The notes under the pieces were generated by a model, which saw only the letters and a program-made list of their open reading frames with translations, searched no databases and was not told where the DNA came from. This document shows positions 11,670-23,713 of a DNA stretch of 64,000 nucleotides, piece by piece. This DNA comes from Sphagnum magellanicum (lineage: Eukaryota > Streptophyta > Sphagnopsida > Sphagnales > Sphagnaceae): assembly GCA_021904315.1 (NCBI GenBank), contig CM038917.1:15174041-15238040 (forward strand), written 5' to 3'. Each line of letters opens with the position of its first letter. The stretch's first letter is position 1. Made by a program: the position numbers and the translations under genes.

Positions 11670-12900
11670 TTAAATAGGTAGATTATGATAATGATGTACA
11701 AACACATTTATTGCTTTAATTATGTTAAGTGTCAAATGATTACTAACCAATTCAAATCCTATAGGTTGAAAATCTTTAGGTTCAATCGATAGTGGTACAT
11801 GTTTTTTGGTTTGAACAAGTTTATTAATGACTAGGTCATCGAATTTAGCTAATACAGGTTGCAAGTTTTGTTCTTCGATGGACTTGTATGGCTTCAACTT
11901 GTTGTTGTTGACAAGCACTGGGTTAAGATCAAACTTATCAATGGTGAAAAGTAAAATGATATTATTGGATAAACAATATTATATCTGATAAGGTCCAAAC
12001 ATCGTCTGTGAAATTTGGGAGCATGTTTGGAAATAACCCCTGGAAACCATAATACATAGTCTCCAAATTGAAACTTGGTTTCAATGTACTAATTTTGTGA
12101 CCACGATGATCTATTCCATTGGTTAGAAGCAACTAAATCTTGTGCAATCAACTTGTTCTCTTGTAGTTTCTTTAAGTTAGATAGTCAATTAGTTAAGACT
12201 TTAACATGTTGTGGATCTTTGTGTCATTAGGTCTAGATGGTAACAAATATTTTATAGATAATAATGGATGTAACCCATATATTAGCTAGCAAGGGGTATG
12301 ACCATTCCAATTTTGTAGGTGGTTCGATATGGAAATAAGACTATGGACGGGTGTTCATCCTAATCATTTTTATTTTCATTAACCAATTTGGTTAGTAAGG
12401 TTCCAAAAACCTTATTTGTAGACCCAACCTATCCATTTCCTTGTGGATAATAAATAGTAGAAGTGGTATGTCTAAAAATGAAATGGTTAGTAAAGTATTT
12501 GATCGCCTCATCAATAAAATGGGTACCTTGATTAGTCACAATGGTTAATGGACATCCAAATCTTGTAAAAATGTGTTCATATAGAAACTTAATGGTTATT
12601 GCAACAGTGTTGGTGCGGAGTGTTCGAGCTTCCACCCACTTTGTTGCATAATCAATGGCTAATATAATGCACTAGTTGCACGACAATTTCCTTGTAGGCT
12701 TAACATGTCCAATAAAATCCAATCCCCATTCTTGAAATGGTTTTTCAAGTAATGTGGTAACTAATTTCGCCAAGTTTTGGGTCAATAGGTTACTTGTTCT
12801 TTAACATTGGTCATAAGTTCAACAATATTCATAAACATCTTGATTCATTGTTAACCACCGATAACCAGCAACTAGGATCTTTCACATATATCAAAAGAGA
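11670..12900 (-). pseudogene. Element A integrase region (end of pol)
   Basis: The catalytic core reads FTRFGCPLTIVTNQGTHF, then HTTSTIYYPQGNGQVGSTNK and LVNENK. The usual TDQG is TNQG and the glutamate of GQVESTN is Gly, so two of the three D-D-E residues are gone. The C-terminal part around 11670-11920 holds NKLKPYKSIEEQNLQ and marks the end of pol. Stops and shifts are scattered throughout. Confidence 0.85.
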
Positions 12901-13124
12901 AATGCCCTCCTGTAACTCCTCCATGTAATTCTTACAAAACTATGGATACCTATTATGGTTGTAGAACTCAACAAAACCTTATCTTGTCCGAATTTATACA
13001 TTACTCTTCTTTGAAGCATAAATGGTTTAGCCCTTTGGGCTAAATACTACCTTTGGGATGTTGTAAATACTTTTCACATCATTCCTTCTAATAGGTATTC
13101 ATACACGCTTTGTAACCACTTAGG

Positions 13125-13570
13125 TTAGAAGATAAATAGGTGAGCATCACAAGTTTGATCACATACTCCAATAGGTTTAGTGTGGTTGGGTAATCTACTC
13201 AATGTGTCTACCATTAGATGCAATCTACCAGGTTTGTAAACAATTTTGAAATCATATTCCAGAAATAATAGGAGCCATCTTGCTAACTTGCTAGAAACTT
13301 GTGGTTTGTTAACTAAATATACTAAAACCATGACACAAAGAATGTAAACATGTTGCTAAATAGGTAATGCCTAGATTTGTGTAAGGCATAAACCATAACC
13401 AAAGCCTCTCTTTCTATAATAGTATAATTTTGCTCAACATAATTAAGCAATCTTGATGAGTACATAATAGGTTGATCTATTTTACCTACTGGATTCTAGG
13501 CCAATATAGTCCTTATTATTAACTAAAACGCATTAGTGTGAACATGAAATTCTAATTCCTAGTTAGGACT
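13125..13570 (-). pseudogene. Element A RNase H region
   Basis: The block QVSSKLARWLLLFLEYDF followed by VYKPGRLHLMVDTLSRLP is the hallmark end of gypsy RNase H, canonically Q-x-x-G-R-x-x-R-W and ADxLSR. The upstream part up to about 13570 is stop-ridden. Element B has the same block at 32371-32616. Confidence 0.85.
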
Positions 13571-13572
13571 GA

Positions 13573-14400
13573 TCAATATAGGAACTTGAATGTACTAGTT
13601 CTTGATATTTTCCCAAGTAGTTTGACATTCAATAGTCCATTCGAACACTTTAGCTTTTCTGAGTAACTTGGTGATTGGTGCATCTGTAAAACTAAACATC
13701 TATAATACTGGGTCATTCCATTGAAAACTTGAATCTCCTGAGGTGTTTTGGGCATTGGCATTTTGACTAGAACTTCTATCTTCTTAGGATCAGGTGTCTT
13801 CTTCTTTTTGGAGACTATGAATCCTAAAATGGTTCCACAGCATACCATAAATGTACATTTATTTAGATTCAAACTAATGTCATACTCTCTACATTTAAAA
13901 AAACATTATCTAAGGTTTTCCAAATGAGTGGAAAGGTCACTAAAAACAGTAAAATCATCTAAAAAGATCTTCATGAACACATCAATGTATTCACGAAAAG
14001 CTTTGGTGACTGCCCTTTAATAGGTATGCAGTCCATTTTTGACCTTAAAATGCATTACAACCAATTTAAAAGCCCCCCAATCAGTAACAAAGGCGGTTTT
14101 GTATTGGTTTTTCGGAGTTATGGAAATTTGATGGTATCCAGAAAAACCATCTAGAAATGTAAAAACTTCATGTCCAACTATAATGTAATAACTTCATCAA
14201 TAAAAGGTAATAGGTATGGGTCCTTCTTAATAGTTGCATTAAGTTTTTCAAAATCCACACAAATTTTGAGTTTTCCATTTCTCTTAAGCACTACAACTAT
14301 AGGTGATAACCAAGTAGCCACTTCAACAAGTTTAATAAAACCTACAACAAGCAATTTGTCAATATCATGTTTGACAATGGCGCATAATTAGGATTTAACC
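13573..14400 (-). pseudogene. Element A reverse transcriptase
   Basis: Visible motifs in order: KICVDFEKLNATIKKDPYLL and FIDEVI near 14190-14280, then, after a shift, FLDGFSGYHQISITPKNQY and FVTDWGAF near 14060-14150. The catalytic FLDD box is at 13954-13965, a variant of Y-x-D-D. The thumb/connection NLNKCTFMV and PKTPQEIQVFNGMTQYYR lies at 13690-13872. At least three stops and frameshifts break it. Confidence 0.9.
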
Positions 14401-14911
14401 GGTACCTTGTTTGATGAATAGGTGGTATTGATGTGTCCAATTCAATCCGATGTTGAGCTACGTTAGGTGGTATACCCTTCAAATCTTTGTAAATCTAGGC
14501 AAAAATGTCCTCGAACTCCTTTAGCAATTCAATCAATTGATGACTAACAATAAGTTCTAGATCCCCACTCATTTTAACCTATTGTAGGTTTTCTTTAAAA
14601 CCCAAATTAATCTTGGTCAATTGTTCTTCTTCAATGATAGTCCATCCCGCAATGCGAAGGTTTTAAACTTTGATTCAAGCATTAAGTGTGTCATCAATCT
14701 CCATTTCTCTTACTTCAAGTTGGAAAAATGTTTATTATAAATGTTGTTGGAAAGTATCAGGGGGTATAGCTATCTTAACATGTTGTATAGGCATCGATTT
14801 GACAAGTAAATTAAACGAAACAAGTGGCTCAAACACAAGTTCAACAAGTTTATTAACATGTTCAACTAAATTTAAACTTGCTGATGTAATCAACTTAACA
14901 AGTTGATTTGA

Positions 14912-15430
14912 CTAGACTGATGTAGGAACAATTATGGTTCTTATTGAAAATAGTATTGGTTTTGTAGCAAACATCACATCCTCTTTTTCATCAAATATTC
15001 CAAAATGGAAATCACAACAAACTAATACTTTTAGATGTTTGGTTTGTGCTCCAAGTTTCTTAGTAACAGGTATGGTTCTAATTGTACTAGCTCCTTGTAT
15101 AACAATAGTGTTGTTGCCCCAATCATGAGACACTTTAACATCCTTTAGCCAAGGATAACTTAACAATATAGAACAACTGGAGTCTAACACACTACTATGA
15201 ATTATAGTAAAAGTCACTACATAGGGAATTCCATGAACAATAATTATAAGATCTTTAATCAAACCTAAGGGTTTTGTAATGGTTTGATCAACCATATGCA
15301 AGTTATAAGGTGCATATTTTGGTTTTAACAAATCTAATTGTACCCTCAATTACTCTGTAATAATATCAACTCCAAAACCACCATCTAGAAGTACATCTTC
15401 AATGAAGTTCTTCCCTACTTGAACCTATAT
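14912..15430 (-). pseudogene. Element A aspartic protease region
   Basis: Read leftwards, VLLDGGFGVDII near 15385-15425 sits at the protease active-site position, with D-G-G where D-S/T-G is usual. It is followed by the open block 14912-15349 with HGIPYVVTF and LLSYPWLKD, the latter matching the usual L-x-G-R-P/x-W-L strand. Element B has LLDGG and LLGCPWL in the same places. Confidence 0.75.
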
Positions 15431-16399
15431 TACTGCCATTTGATGATCAATGGCAATTAATGCAACTGCTGGTTATGATAAAGTAGGTTTTGATGGTACT
15501 GGATTAAAAATGTAACGTTTTATATCAAGGATCACCCGCAATAGTTGTCCCAAGTTTAATGTATATTGGTCTCCAAGACTTGTTTAATGATATATCATAT
15601 AATTATTTTTAACATTTTCTCTATAATAACCTATTTTAAAATGCCATGTTGCTGATTCACTTCACCAGTTTGAATGCTTATAATTAGTTGAATTGTGGTT
15701 GAATTATTAGACAATCCAACCCAATTACTCTACAACGAACCCTCATTGACCTAGGTTGTTTTTCAGCCCCACTATGTTGTATCTGTTTAACAATTTCAAT
15801 GAAAGAATCCCATAAATATTCTTATTGTTGCCATTCTTTAACCTCTTTACTTTTTAATCAACTCCCTATCCTTGAACATTTATTGTTCCAACTATTGACT
15901 ACAAGTGGTAAGAGTAGTTATTACATAAATTGGCACATTTTTGGTTTTAGATGGTTTAGGTGTTGTCATGGCATTATAACTAATAGGTTTAATTCTGAAC
16001 ATGTTTTGTACTTCAATTTTTTTGGAGCATTCTCCAAATCTATGTTCTATGCTATAACAAATCATATAGGGATAACAAACAACTATTGTTTTTTATTTAA
16101 CAGGTTGGGTTTTTGTTCCTGCTATAGGTTTTATAGATGTAACTATAGTAGTTGGCACAATTGGTACCTCTTTTTTCCTGTTATGATAGGTTTCCATTGA
16201 ATGACTGATTTTACCACAATTGGTATAGGTTAATGTTGATTTAACTATAATAGTTGGTACTACAAGTTTAACTGTTGTATTATCCTATGGTGTAATTAGT
16301 AAAACATTATAACTCAAACTAACATGTCCACTTTCTTTACATATTACAACAATTTTTTTACGTTCAATTAAAATATTTCTCTTCATACCTGCAGTTATT

Positions 16400-18275
16400 A
16401 ATCTTAAATAAACATGCCTTGAAAACAGTGGTGAGAAAAACATCTTTTGTTCTAACTTGTAAACAATTAGCTAATTTCAACATGCGTTCATAGTAAACCT
16501 CAACACATTCAACGGTTTGTTGTTGTATGTTATGTAATTACATGTAGACCTTCTCATCGTTCTTTATAGTTCTAAATCGCTTAAAAAATGCTTGTTCCAA
16601 CTCTTCAAAAGTGCAGTTTGTATGGTCTTGAATGTAATTTTCACCCCATTCAAAGATATTATTTTTAAGAATAAAACTAAACAGGTTGATGATGTTCGCC
16701 TCCACTATTTCACCATTAGTTTTAATGGCCTTCTTGAATACTCTGATGTGAGCATCTTGATCAGTTGTCTTTGACATAAGTTGGGTATGGTAACTTCCTA
16801 TACGATAGCTTGGTGGTTGGTTCTGAAATAGGTTACATAATAGGTGGTGGTATAAACATATGTGGATTAGGTGCTGGCCATCCAAAAAATCCAACATGTG
16901 GATTAAAAGATGACTCTCCTTGCAAATTTCCTCCAAGTGAATCTCCAAGTTGTCTTCCATCTAGTGGTTGGTGATTAGAACCTTTGGGTATATGAGTTGG
17001 TAAACTAATAGTAACCTATATAGTGGTTGGCATTGATGTAATAACAGGTTGTTGAATAAGTTATCTATCCTTGCTAATCACTAGTTGAACCACTATAGGA
17101 AACTAATTGCCAACATAATATGGTATATGTGTTGGTGTTACAGTAGGTTGTTCAGGTACTAGGTACACAAGTACATAACATGTATAATTCCTAAAGATCA
17201 AAAAATCAAGTCCTTTTGTTCTAGTTTGATAAGTTGATACAAATTAGGATCTAAAGGCATAAAAAGGGGTATGACATTATACCACACTAGGTATGTTAAA
17301 GTAGGTAGCATATTGGTTTTATGTGGTGCAATTGGTGTAATAGGTTGTGACTAGGTCGTTTGATAATTAATAGGTATTGTTGTATGAACTATAATAGGAT
17401 TCATGGCTTGAGTTCCTAATACATACACATTGGGTACGGCTATTGTAATAGTTGGAAGAACAAGTTGATGAACATTCATCACCTCCTCCCTAAGTAATTG
17501 CCTTAATCTATCATCAACAAATGGGTAACGATTGAACATGTGTCCCATTTGATAACAATATGAATAGGTTACAATTCCAACACCTTGGTTTCCTCTTGAA
17601 ATTGGTATGTGATGTGGAACTTGTGATCTTTCACTTGGACCACGTATTGATCTTGCCAGCCAAGTGCCTTGTGGATAAATAATTTTCTGTCAAACAATTG
17701 TGGGTGTTTTTTTGGGTTCGATTACATGTGGTATAGAAACTAATTGATTAAATGGTCTTTAGTCGACATGACGAAGCTATTCCCGCCTATTGCACAGGTG
17801 AAGTCATTCCATCTCCGAATTAATGGATACCAAATGAATGTTGGTATGTAATAGTTGGTTTTGAAAATTAGCAAATGTTGTAATTAATGTAGATGCATTG
17901 ATTTTGGGTAGATTATAACCGAAGGTTGTAGATCACCATGGTTGTTGAATAGATACGACTTCATCAAACAACTAAACAGGTTCATGTTTTTCATCATTAT
18001 GAACACTCACCACCCTCAATTGGGTTATTGTTCGTGGTGTTTCTTGATGAGTGGTTTGAAAGCGCTACTAAGTCTCTTTGCACAATTGGTTCTACTACAT
18101 TTTGATGTTCATTGATTTCTCCTTTTTGTGTTGCATTTGTGTTTGGTGCATTCACAGGTTCATCTCCCATAGGTTGCACTTGTTGTTCACCTTGTTCTTA
18201 TGCATGTTCTTGAACTAGTTGATGTTTGATTTGTTTTAATTATTTTCTAAGACCTTTAGTAACTATTTTTGACAT
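16400..18275 (-). pseudogene. Element A gag
   Basis: A start codon at 18273-18275 opens MSKIVTKGLRK, 350 bp inside the 5' LTR. A Gln/Asn-rich N-terminal part (17997-18179) follows. The retrotransposon gag core is at 16538-16760, with HIRVFKKAIKTNGE, NIFEWGENYIQDH and CTFEELEQAFFKRFRTI. Element B has a matching core, including ILEWGENFMQSHPSY. The stretch between gag and protease (15430-16400) is too decayed to read. Confidence 0.8.
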
Positions 18276-18607
18276 TTTCTAAAATCAACAGGTTCTAGGA
18301 AAACCTTTACATTATTTTTGAACAATAGATTTTTTTTTCAGAACGACCCCTCCTATAGTCAAAAGTTTATATAAAACTTATTTTACAAATTGGGCACCTA
18401 TCTATCTTCAAAAACTTTACACTAACCTCACCCTATTCTTAAGGATTCCAAACTAAATCAAAATCAAAAACTTGAATCCTAAAGTTTACACAAAACAAAC
18501 AAACATGTGACAAATCAAAGTTTGAAGCACAATCGTTTTTCAAACCTAATCTACTAAACTACTAAATCTAACCAAAAATTCTAAGCTTGATTGCTTTTGA
18601 ATTCTGA

Positions 18608-18627
18608 TCTACTAAGTGGTCACCAAG
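18608..18627 (-). other. Primer-binding site of element A
   Basis: Directly after the 5' LTR, minus strand, lies CTTGGTGACCACTTAGTAGA. TGGTGACCA-type sites also follow the LTR of element C (TTTGGTGACCATACTGC) and, mutated, that of element B (TTTAGCAACCATTCC). The shared core suggests one primer tRNA ending in ..GGTCACCA. I cannot assign the tRNA. Confidence 0.7.
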
Positions 18628-19216
18628 TGTTAATAAGGTTTTTCTATTCCCATTAAGGTTAATTCACCTTTGGATTTTTTAGCGATAGGTTCCTAAAGCA
18701 GCAACATGTACATACAACACACACACAGAAACTTAAGCTACTACAAATCTTAAACTAACATATACACAAATTGCTCAAACTTGAAGGAAATAGGTTGAAA
18801 GAAAAATGATCCGTGTTCCATAATTGAAGAGTGAAACACATAATCATGAATGAAATCCAAAAGTCCCTCGACAAGTCCATCCTCCTAGTCTGATACTAGC
18901 CAATTCAAAATACAACATTCATAATTGACCATTATAAACATCATTAGCCAATACTTAGACTAATAGTCCAAAATTTCAAAAAGTACACCTTGCTTAACTA
19001 CTTGTCCAACTACCGGTTTTGTTAAGTACTAGTTCTATTGACTACTTGTTAATTAATATGTCAACCTATATTTTTAACCCATTCATTACCTCCCACGTTT
19101 AGTTAAATAGTTAGGTTAATACTACATGTTAGGTTAAATAATAGGTTATGACACTTGTTAGGTTTAACAACTTGCTTATATTATCAACTTGTTACCAAAT
19201 CTGGGTAACAATAACA
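18628..19216 (-). repeat. 5' LTR of element A
   Basis: 589 bp with terminal TGTTA...TAACA on the plus strand (starts TGTTAATAAGG, ends ATAACA). It pairs with 6534-7121. This copy has the better-kept ends and was used to set the LTR borders. Confidence 0.93.
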
Positions 19217-19221
19217 CCTCT

Positions 19222-20100
19222 TTGAACTACTCCAAGGGATAATCCCAATTGATTAAATTTTGAAAAATTCATGGACAAGGTTGGGTTTCACATGGTCCAA
19301 CTCCATTGACTTGCACATATACTAAAATCAATGAAAACAAAAACCTTTGAATCTAACTTGATGTAGGAAACAATAAAAGGGTCAAGAACATACTTGTTGA
19401 GTTATGTTGTGGCAGTGAGGAGCTTAATAAGCCTATGAAAGGTATCAAGGATAATGGAATCAACAAAGATGTGCTAGGAAGGCTCATCATCATGCAGATA
19501 CTTAACATAAAGAACCAAACCTATAACTTGTGATTACCATCCCAAACAAAAAAATGCATTTAGAGAAAGACTTGAAGTTAGGATCAACAAGCAAGGTAGT
19601 CTCAAATCTTTCATTCTCAAACATCCAATGCTGATTTGAAGAAGACATGTGTTGTTTTAAAAATCCTCATCCCCTTTCCAATTGAAAGGTGAAACATAAA
19701 AAACTTTGTCCCCCTCCCAATAGCTATATGGAATGCCTCTTCCATCTTAAGGACGTCAATTTTGAAAGCATGATGAACAACCAACATTGATATCATCTGG
19801 CATAGGGGAATAACCATCTAGGCTTTATTCCTCAACACTATTTATTACTTGTTAAGGATTTCAAAGCTATTAAACTTTGTTTGGCTCTGAACGACTTGTA
19901 CAGTCCTATTGAAGGATAAAGAATCTACATATGCCACCACTTGAAAACTCTGCAAAGAAATTTAGAATGTTACAAATGCACAAAGAAAATTGTGAAAGCG
20001 ATCTAAAATTTTGAAAACAAGTGTCTATGCCAATGCTCCCAATACCTCAAGTGTCTCCATAATCCTTGTGATAGAGATATTTTTGCAATATATGTCCTGC
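19222..20100 (-). pseudogene. Gene X, middle exons right of element A
   Basis: A small exon at 20046-20096 (17 codons, reading DIYCKNISITRIMETLE) is bordered by an AG acceptor and a GT donor. A 96-bp intron (19950-20045, acceptor TTTGCAG) leads into an exon starting SFQVVAYVDSLSFNRTVQVV at 19949. It runs on through MVIPLCQMISMLVVHHAFK and EEAFHIAIGRGTKFFMF to about 19617, where the frame shifts. A further block with YVKYLHDDEPS and FVDSIILDTFHRLIKLLT (about 19400-19520) follows. The last block (19222-19310) reads KSMELDHVKPNLVHEFF and continues across element A. No known domain was recognised; the exon-intron layout is the main evidence. Confidence 0.45.
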
Positions 20101-20159
20101 AAAAGTAGACATATAAAAAAGGTCAATATTCTTTCTACAAGAAAAAAAGAGTTGAATTG

Positions 20160-21070
20160 AGCAAAAGAAGCTCGGCTTTAAAAAAAAGAGCCAAATAACT
20201 CTAGCTTGGCTCCACTTTTGATGTCAAGTTAGGGCTCGGTTCTTCACTTTTTTTTATACATCCAAGGTTCTTTCAATGCCGAAAGAAGCTTGGTTACCGT
20301 TAAAAGAAAATCGAGCTTTAGTTTAGTTCCAAAAGTGGAGCCAAGCTCTTCATGTTTTGCTACAACCGAACTTTTCTCAATGCCAAAAAAATTTGGTTGT
20401 AGCAAAAAAAAAGCCAAGCTAAAGCTCAATTCTTTTAATTTATTCTTGTCCAAGCTTCTATTGGTGCCAAGAAAAGTTTGGCTCCATCAAAATGCAAAGA
20501 GCCGAGCTTTAACTTCGCTCCACTTTTGGAGCCAAACTAAAGCTTGGCTCAAATTTTTTTCAAAGGGGAGATTGAATTTTAGCTCAATTCCATTTTTGGA
20601 ACCGAGTTAGATCTTGGCCATTTTTTAAAAACTGAGCTTCTTTTGGTGTTTAGAGAAGCTTAGCTACACCCAAAAGAAAAGATCTGAGCTCTAGCTCAGC
20701 TCCACTTTTGGAGCCAAATTAATGTGTAACTTTTCTTTTTTCCTACAACCAAGCCTCTCTCAACGTCAAAAAAGGCTCCAAAATTGGAACAAAACTATAA
20801 TTCGACTCTTTTTTTTGTTGTAGCCAACCTTTTATAAATGCTAAAAGAAGCTCAATTGGAACAAACCAAGAGGGAGCTAAACTTGGACTGAACTCCATAT
20901 TTGGAGTTGGGCCCAAATTCAACTCCTTTCTTCTTTTTCTTGGCCAATTCTGTCATCATTCTAGAATCTGAGCTCAAGTTTAAATTTGAACTCAAATTTT
21001 GTTGAGCTCAAATCCAAGCTTGAGCTCAAAATTTTCTCCACATCAAAACTTGAAAAAAAATAATTCAAGT
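20160..21070. repeat. Degenerate repeat of 'gagccaagcttTagcttggctc'-like units
   Basis: The stretch is built from imperfect short units around gagccaagct, agctttagct, cttggctcca and cacttttggag in both directions, with A- and T-runs. It is too diverged for a fixed period. The open frames here, such as those at 20244-20453 and 20290-20610, follow from the repeat and are not genes. Confidence 0.6.
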
Positions 21071-21079
21071 TTGAAATTT

Positions 21080-21579
21080 TTACTTGGAACTTGTTGGTCT
21101 CTTCTTGAGGTGTGTTGAGATCTCTTGGGGTCTTCGGGCCTTCTCCCTCTTCCTCCACAAAGAAATTAAAAGGAAAGATTCTTTTAAGAATGAACACTTA
21201 TATACAAGTATGGACTTAAGCCCTACCTCTTTATTTTGTGAAACCTTAAGAAAAGGTAAACAATTGTTTTCTAGAAAGTGATATTTTATTGAACTAAGTA
21301 AACTAAGATTGCCAAACATTGAACGAATGGTTTTTTTTTATCAAATCAGGAATTTTAAAACATTTTTAGCTATGATTGAGCATTTAAATCAATACTAAAT
21401 TATGTAAAAAATTGATAAAATAATTGAAACCTAATTGAAAAATGGAAAAATATATAAGTTGAATTTTGAATTGATTTAATTAAGCTCTACAAGGACTAAG
21501 TTGCTTGGAATTATCCAACCTTGACAAATGCAATCTTAAACCAATGTATAAGCATTATTAGATTAATATATGAATAAAC
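21080..21579. other. AT-rich stretch between repeat and element B
   Basis: No supported gene. Short minus-strand frames near 21080-21320 are rich in charged residues but show no domain. This is the left flank of element B and, by position, would be intronic sequence of gene X. Confidence 0.4.
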
Positions 21580-22348
21580 TATTAAGCCCACCTAAGAATT
21601 CCTAGGTGTTTTTGGGTACTAGATTGAAAATCAGTACCAACTTGAACACCTCAAATTTACTAGTGTTTAATGATAAATAGTCACTTCAAAATAGGTGGAA
21701 AACAGTTAGGTAAATAATTTATCATTTCTTTTAAGAAAAACAAGTAGATAACAACAAATAACTCTACAACATCTCCAAAGTTGACAATAAAAAATAACAA
21801 GTAGGAAATACAACTCCAACACATTTTACAAAGCAAAAACTTGAGCAAAACAAACTCACTTCATTTGAAAAGCTTCCGAATGCAAAAATTACATTATAGT
21901 TGTATCCAAAACAAAAATCAGAAAAAAAACCCTTTGTGTTTCCCCAGGTGAAGACTTCAAACTCATAAGAAAATGATTAGGGTCATAAAAAAAATGAAAA
22001 ATCCCTAGAAGTCCTCATAAACCCCAAATTATCCAACCTTATCCTACATTTAAAATTTCGAACTGAAGTCAGAGGTGACATTTGATTTTTCAGTTTTTAT
22101 TAATAAATAACTTTTCAAAATTGAGAGTAACCTAAAATTGGTGGTAATCTAAAATTGATTCTAACTTAAAATTGATAGTAATGTAAAATCGGTTCTAACC
22201 TAAAATTGGTAATAATGTAAAATTGATTTTACCCTAAAATTGGTAATAATGTAAAATCAAATTGTATTTCAAAATTGGTAAAGTTTGATTTTTAATACAA
22301 AATTACAACTCTTAAAAAATTGGCCTAGAAAACTTTGTAGCCTTAACA
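21580..22348 (-). repeat. 3' LTR of element B
   Basis: 769 bp, homologous along its length to 37662-38416, including shared 'aattcctaggtgtttttggg', 'tgttacaacatctccaaag'-type blocks and the array below. The plus-strand start is TATTAAGCCC where the partner has TGTTAGGCCC, so the terminal TG has mutated to TA. It ends ...CCTTAACA. Confidence 0.93.
22120..22280. repeat. Array of 'cctaaaattggt(t/a)' units in the element B LTR
   Basis: About nine imperfect units such as cctaaaattggtggtaat and taaaattgattctaac follow each other. The partner LTR has a shorter version at 38200-38330, so the unit number changed between the two LTRs. Confidence 0.75.
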
Positions 22349-22366
22349 TTATCTTCCCTTTTATTT
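22349..22366 (-). other. Polypurine tract of element B
   Basis: The minus strand reads AATAAAAGGGAAGATAA immediately before the LTR start TGTTAAGG, the expected place and composition. Confidence 0.7.
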
Positions 22367-22639
22367 TGGGTCACATCCTTGGGATCAAGTAGTAGTATCC
22401 TACACTTCTACCAAAAAACTATCTATTCTACCATAGCAACAACTCTAATTCCATCCCCCAACTAAAGGTTTTCGATACCTTCCTCAGTTTTTATGATGGT
22501 AAACAAAGTTGAAGGATGCCCATTTTCGGTGGCAGCCTTAGTAGTGTAAGATGCAACTTAAGTACTTTCGGTTACCACTTTTGCAGCAATGGAATCCACC
22601 TCCATTGCGGTTCTAGTTCCTTCTTTAGCTCCTCCCATA

Positions 22640-23480
22640 GTAATTATCTCAAATTTGGTTCATGACGGCATCTTGGCGGGAGAGGGAGCAACAAACAAAG
22701 GTAAAACAAAATTAAGGAAGGCTTGGGCATAAGCAGCTAATTGAATTTTGTACAAGTCCTCGTCTCTTCTACAACTGGAAAAGCCTTGTTCAGGATTTTG
22801 GTAATTTGTGTCTTGTAAAATTCCCATTGTTCAGCACGATTATTCTTGACCTTCTATTGGTAAATGAGGAGCTATGCCTTCATGAAAGAATTTTTAGTTC
22901 TGATTCCCTCTAATTTGGCCATCCAGTGGAAGGTATAATCTACATTTTTGACCTTTTGGGTAATTAATTAAATTTGTTGTTACAAGTCTTTTAATTGGTC
23001 TTGAATGATGGGAGCATGGCATGACAACTCCTAGATGTTCAATTGTAAGCGTTCAAGGGTTTTGATAAACTCCTTCAAATCATCTACTTGGGAGTGCAGC
23101 TTGGTGTCTAGGTCTACATTTTCCTTCTCTAGACGCTTGGCTCATTCCATTGCAATTTTAAGCTCATGCACATCCATGGTAACAATTAGTTTTAGCGATT
23201 TTCGATTCATTTCCACTTTTCAATACTTAACTTCCAAGTCCTACCTTTTGATTTGCAAACAGTCTATATCAACTTTAATAATGAACAACCTATCTTGTAG
23301 GGTAGGGAGTTGAGCTCAATATTCCTCATTTTTGGCCAAAGTTTTGTCCAACTAGGTTTACATACTTGCAAAATTGAACTTGGCAAACCCCAATGCCTAA
23401 ATCGTTAAGGCATCTTGTTGAGCTTGCATTTGTGCTTGGTGTAATGTGAGGCAACTTTCTGTCCTTCTACTTCTAATTCT
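22640..23480 (-). pseudogene. Element B 3' ORF, long coiled coil
   Basis: One frame read leftwards, broken by about ten stops, stays strongly helical: LAKNEEY, QLPTLQDRLFIIKVD, AKRLEKENVDLDTKLHSQ, VDDLKEFIKTLERLQ, then KTQITKILNKAF. Heptad-like spacing of Leu/Ile and dense Lys/Glu indicate a coiled coil. It occupies the same place relative to the 3' LTR as the coiled-coil part of the element A 3' ORF, though residue identity is low. Confidence 0.55.
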
Positions 23481-23713
23481 ATGAGGTGATTATACTTGAA
23501 GGTACATATGCTACCAATGAAGGAAAAAAATGCAAAGTGTATATTTAAATGTTAAGTTGTGTTTGTAGTTGAAACCAAATAGTTTACTTCCTATGCATCA
23601 TTTATGATTTGAAATTGCTAGATATATTTTAAAAGTTCAAACACTCCAAATCCTAGAATTTTATGTTAAATTGTGACCCATTTAAACCAATTTTAAGGAT
23701 TCGACATAGTGCT

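Larger units (their letters stand above)
6525..19216 (-). mobile_element. Element A: nearly full-length decayed Ty3/gypsy retrotransposon
   Basis: A 12.7-kb element read leftwards: 5' LTR 18628-19216, primer-binding site, gag, protease, reverse transcriptase, RNase H, integrase, an extra 3' ORF, a purine tract and 3' LTR 6534-7121. Candidate 5-bp target copies cctct lie at 6520-6524 and 19217-19221. Nine extra bases, forming a small palindrome with the LTR end, sit between the left copy and the LTR. Order PR-RT-RH-IN is that of Ty3/gypsy; the extra ORF after integrase is seen in several large plant lineages such as Tat/Ogre-like elements. All frames carry stops. The element interrupts an exon of gene X and was itself hit by an R1 copy (7420-8478). 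Confidence 0.9.

Noticed and set aside
14170-14906. Plus-strand Ser/Thr-rich frames
   Set aside because: Antisense of element A pol.
20244-20610. Two open frames in opposite directions
   Set aside because: Both follow from the degenerate agcttggctc repeat.
21580-22348. Separate single LTR unrelated to B
   Set aside because: Homology with 37662-38416, a purine tract and near-matching target bases make it the 3' LTR of B.
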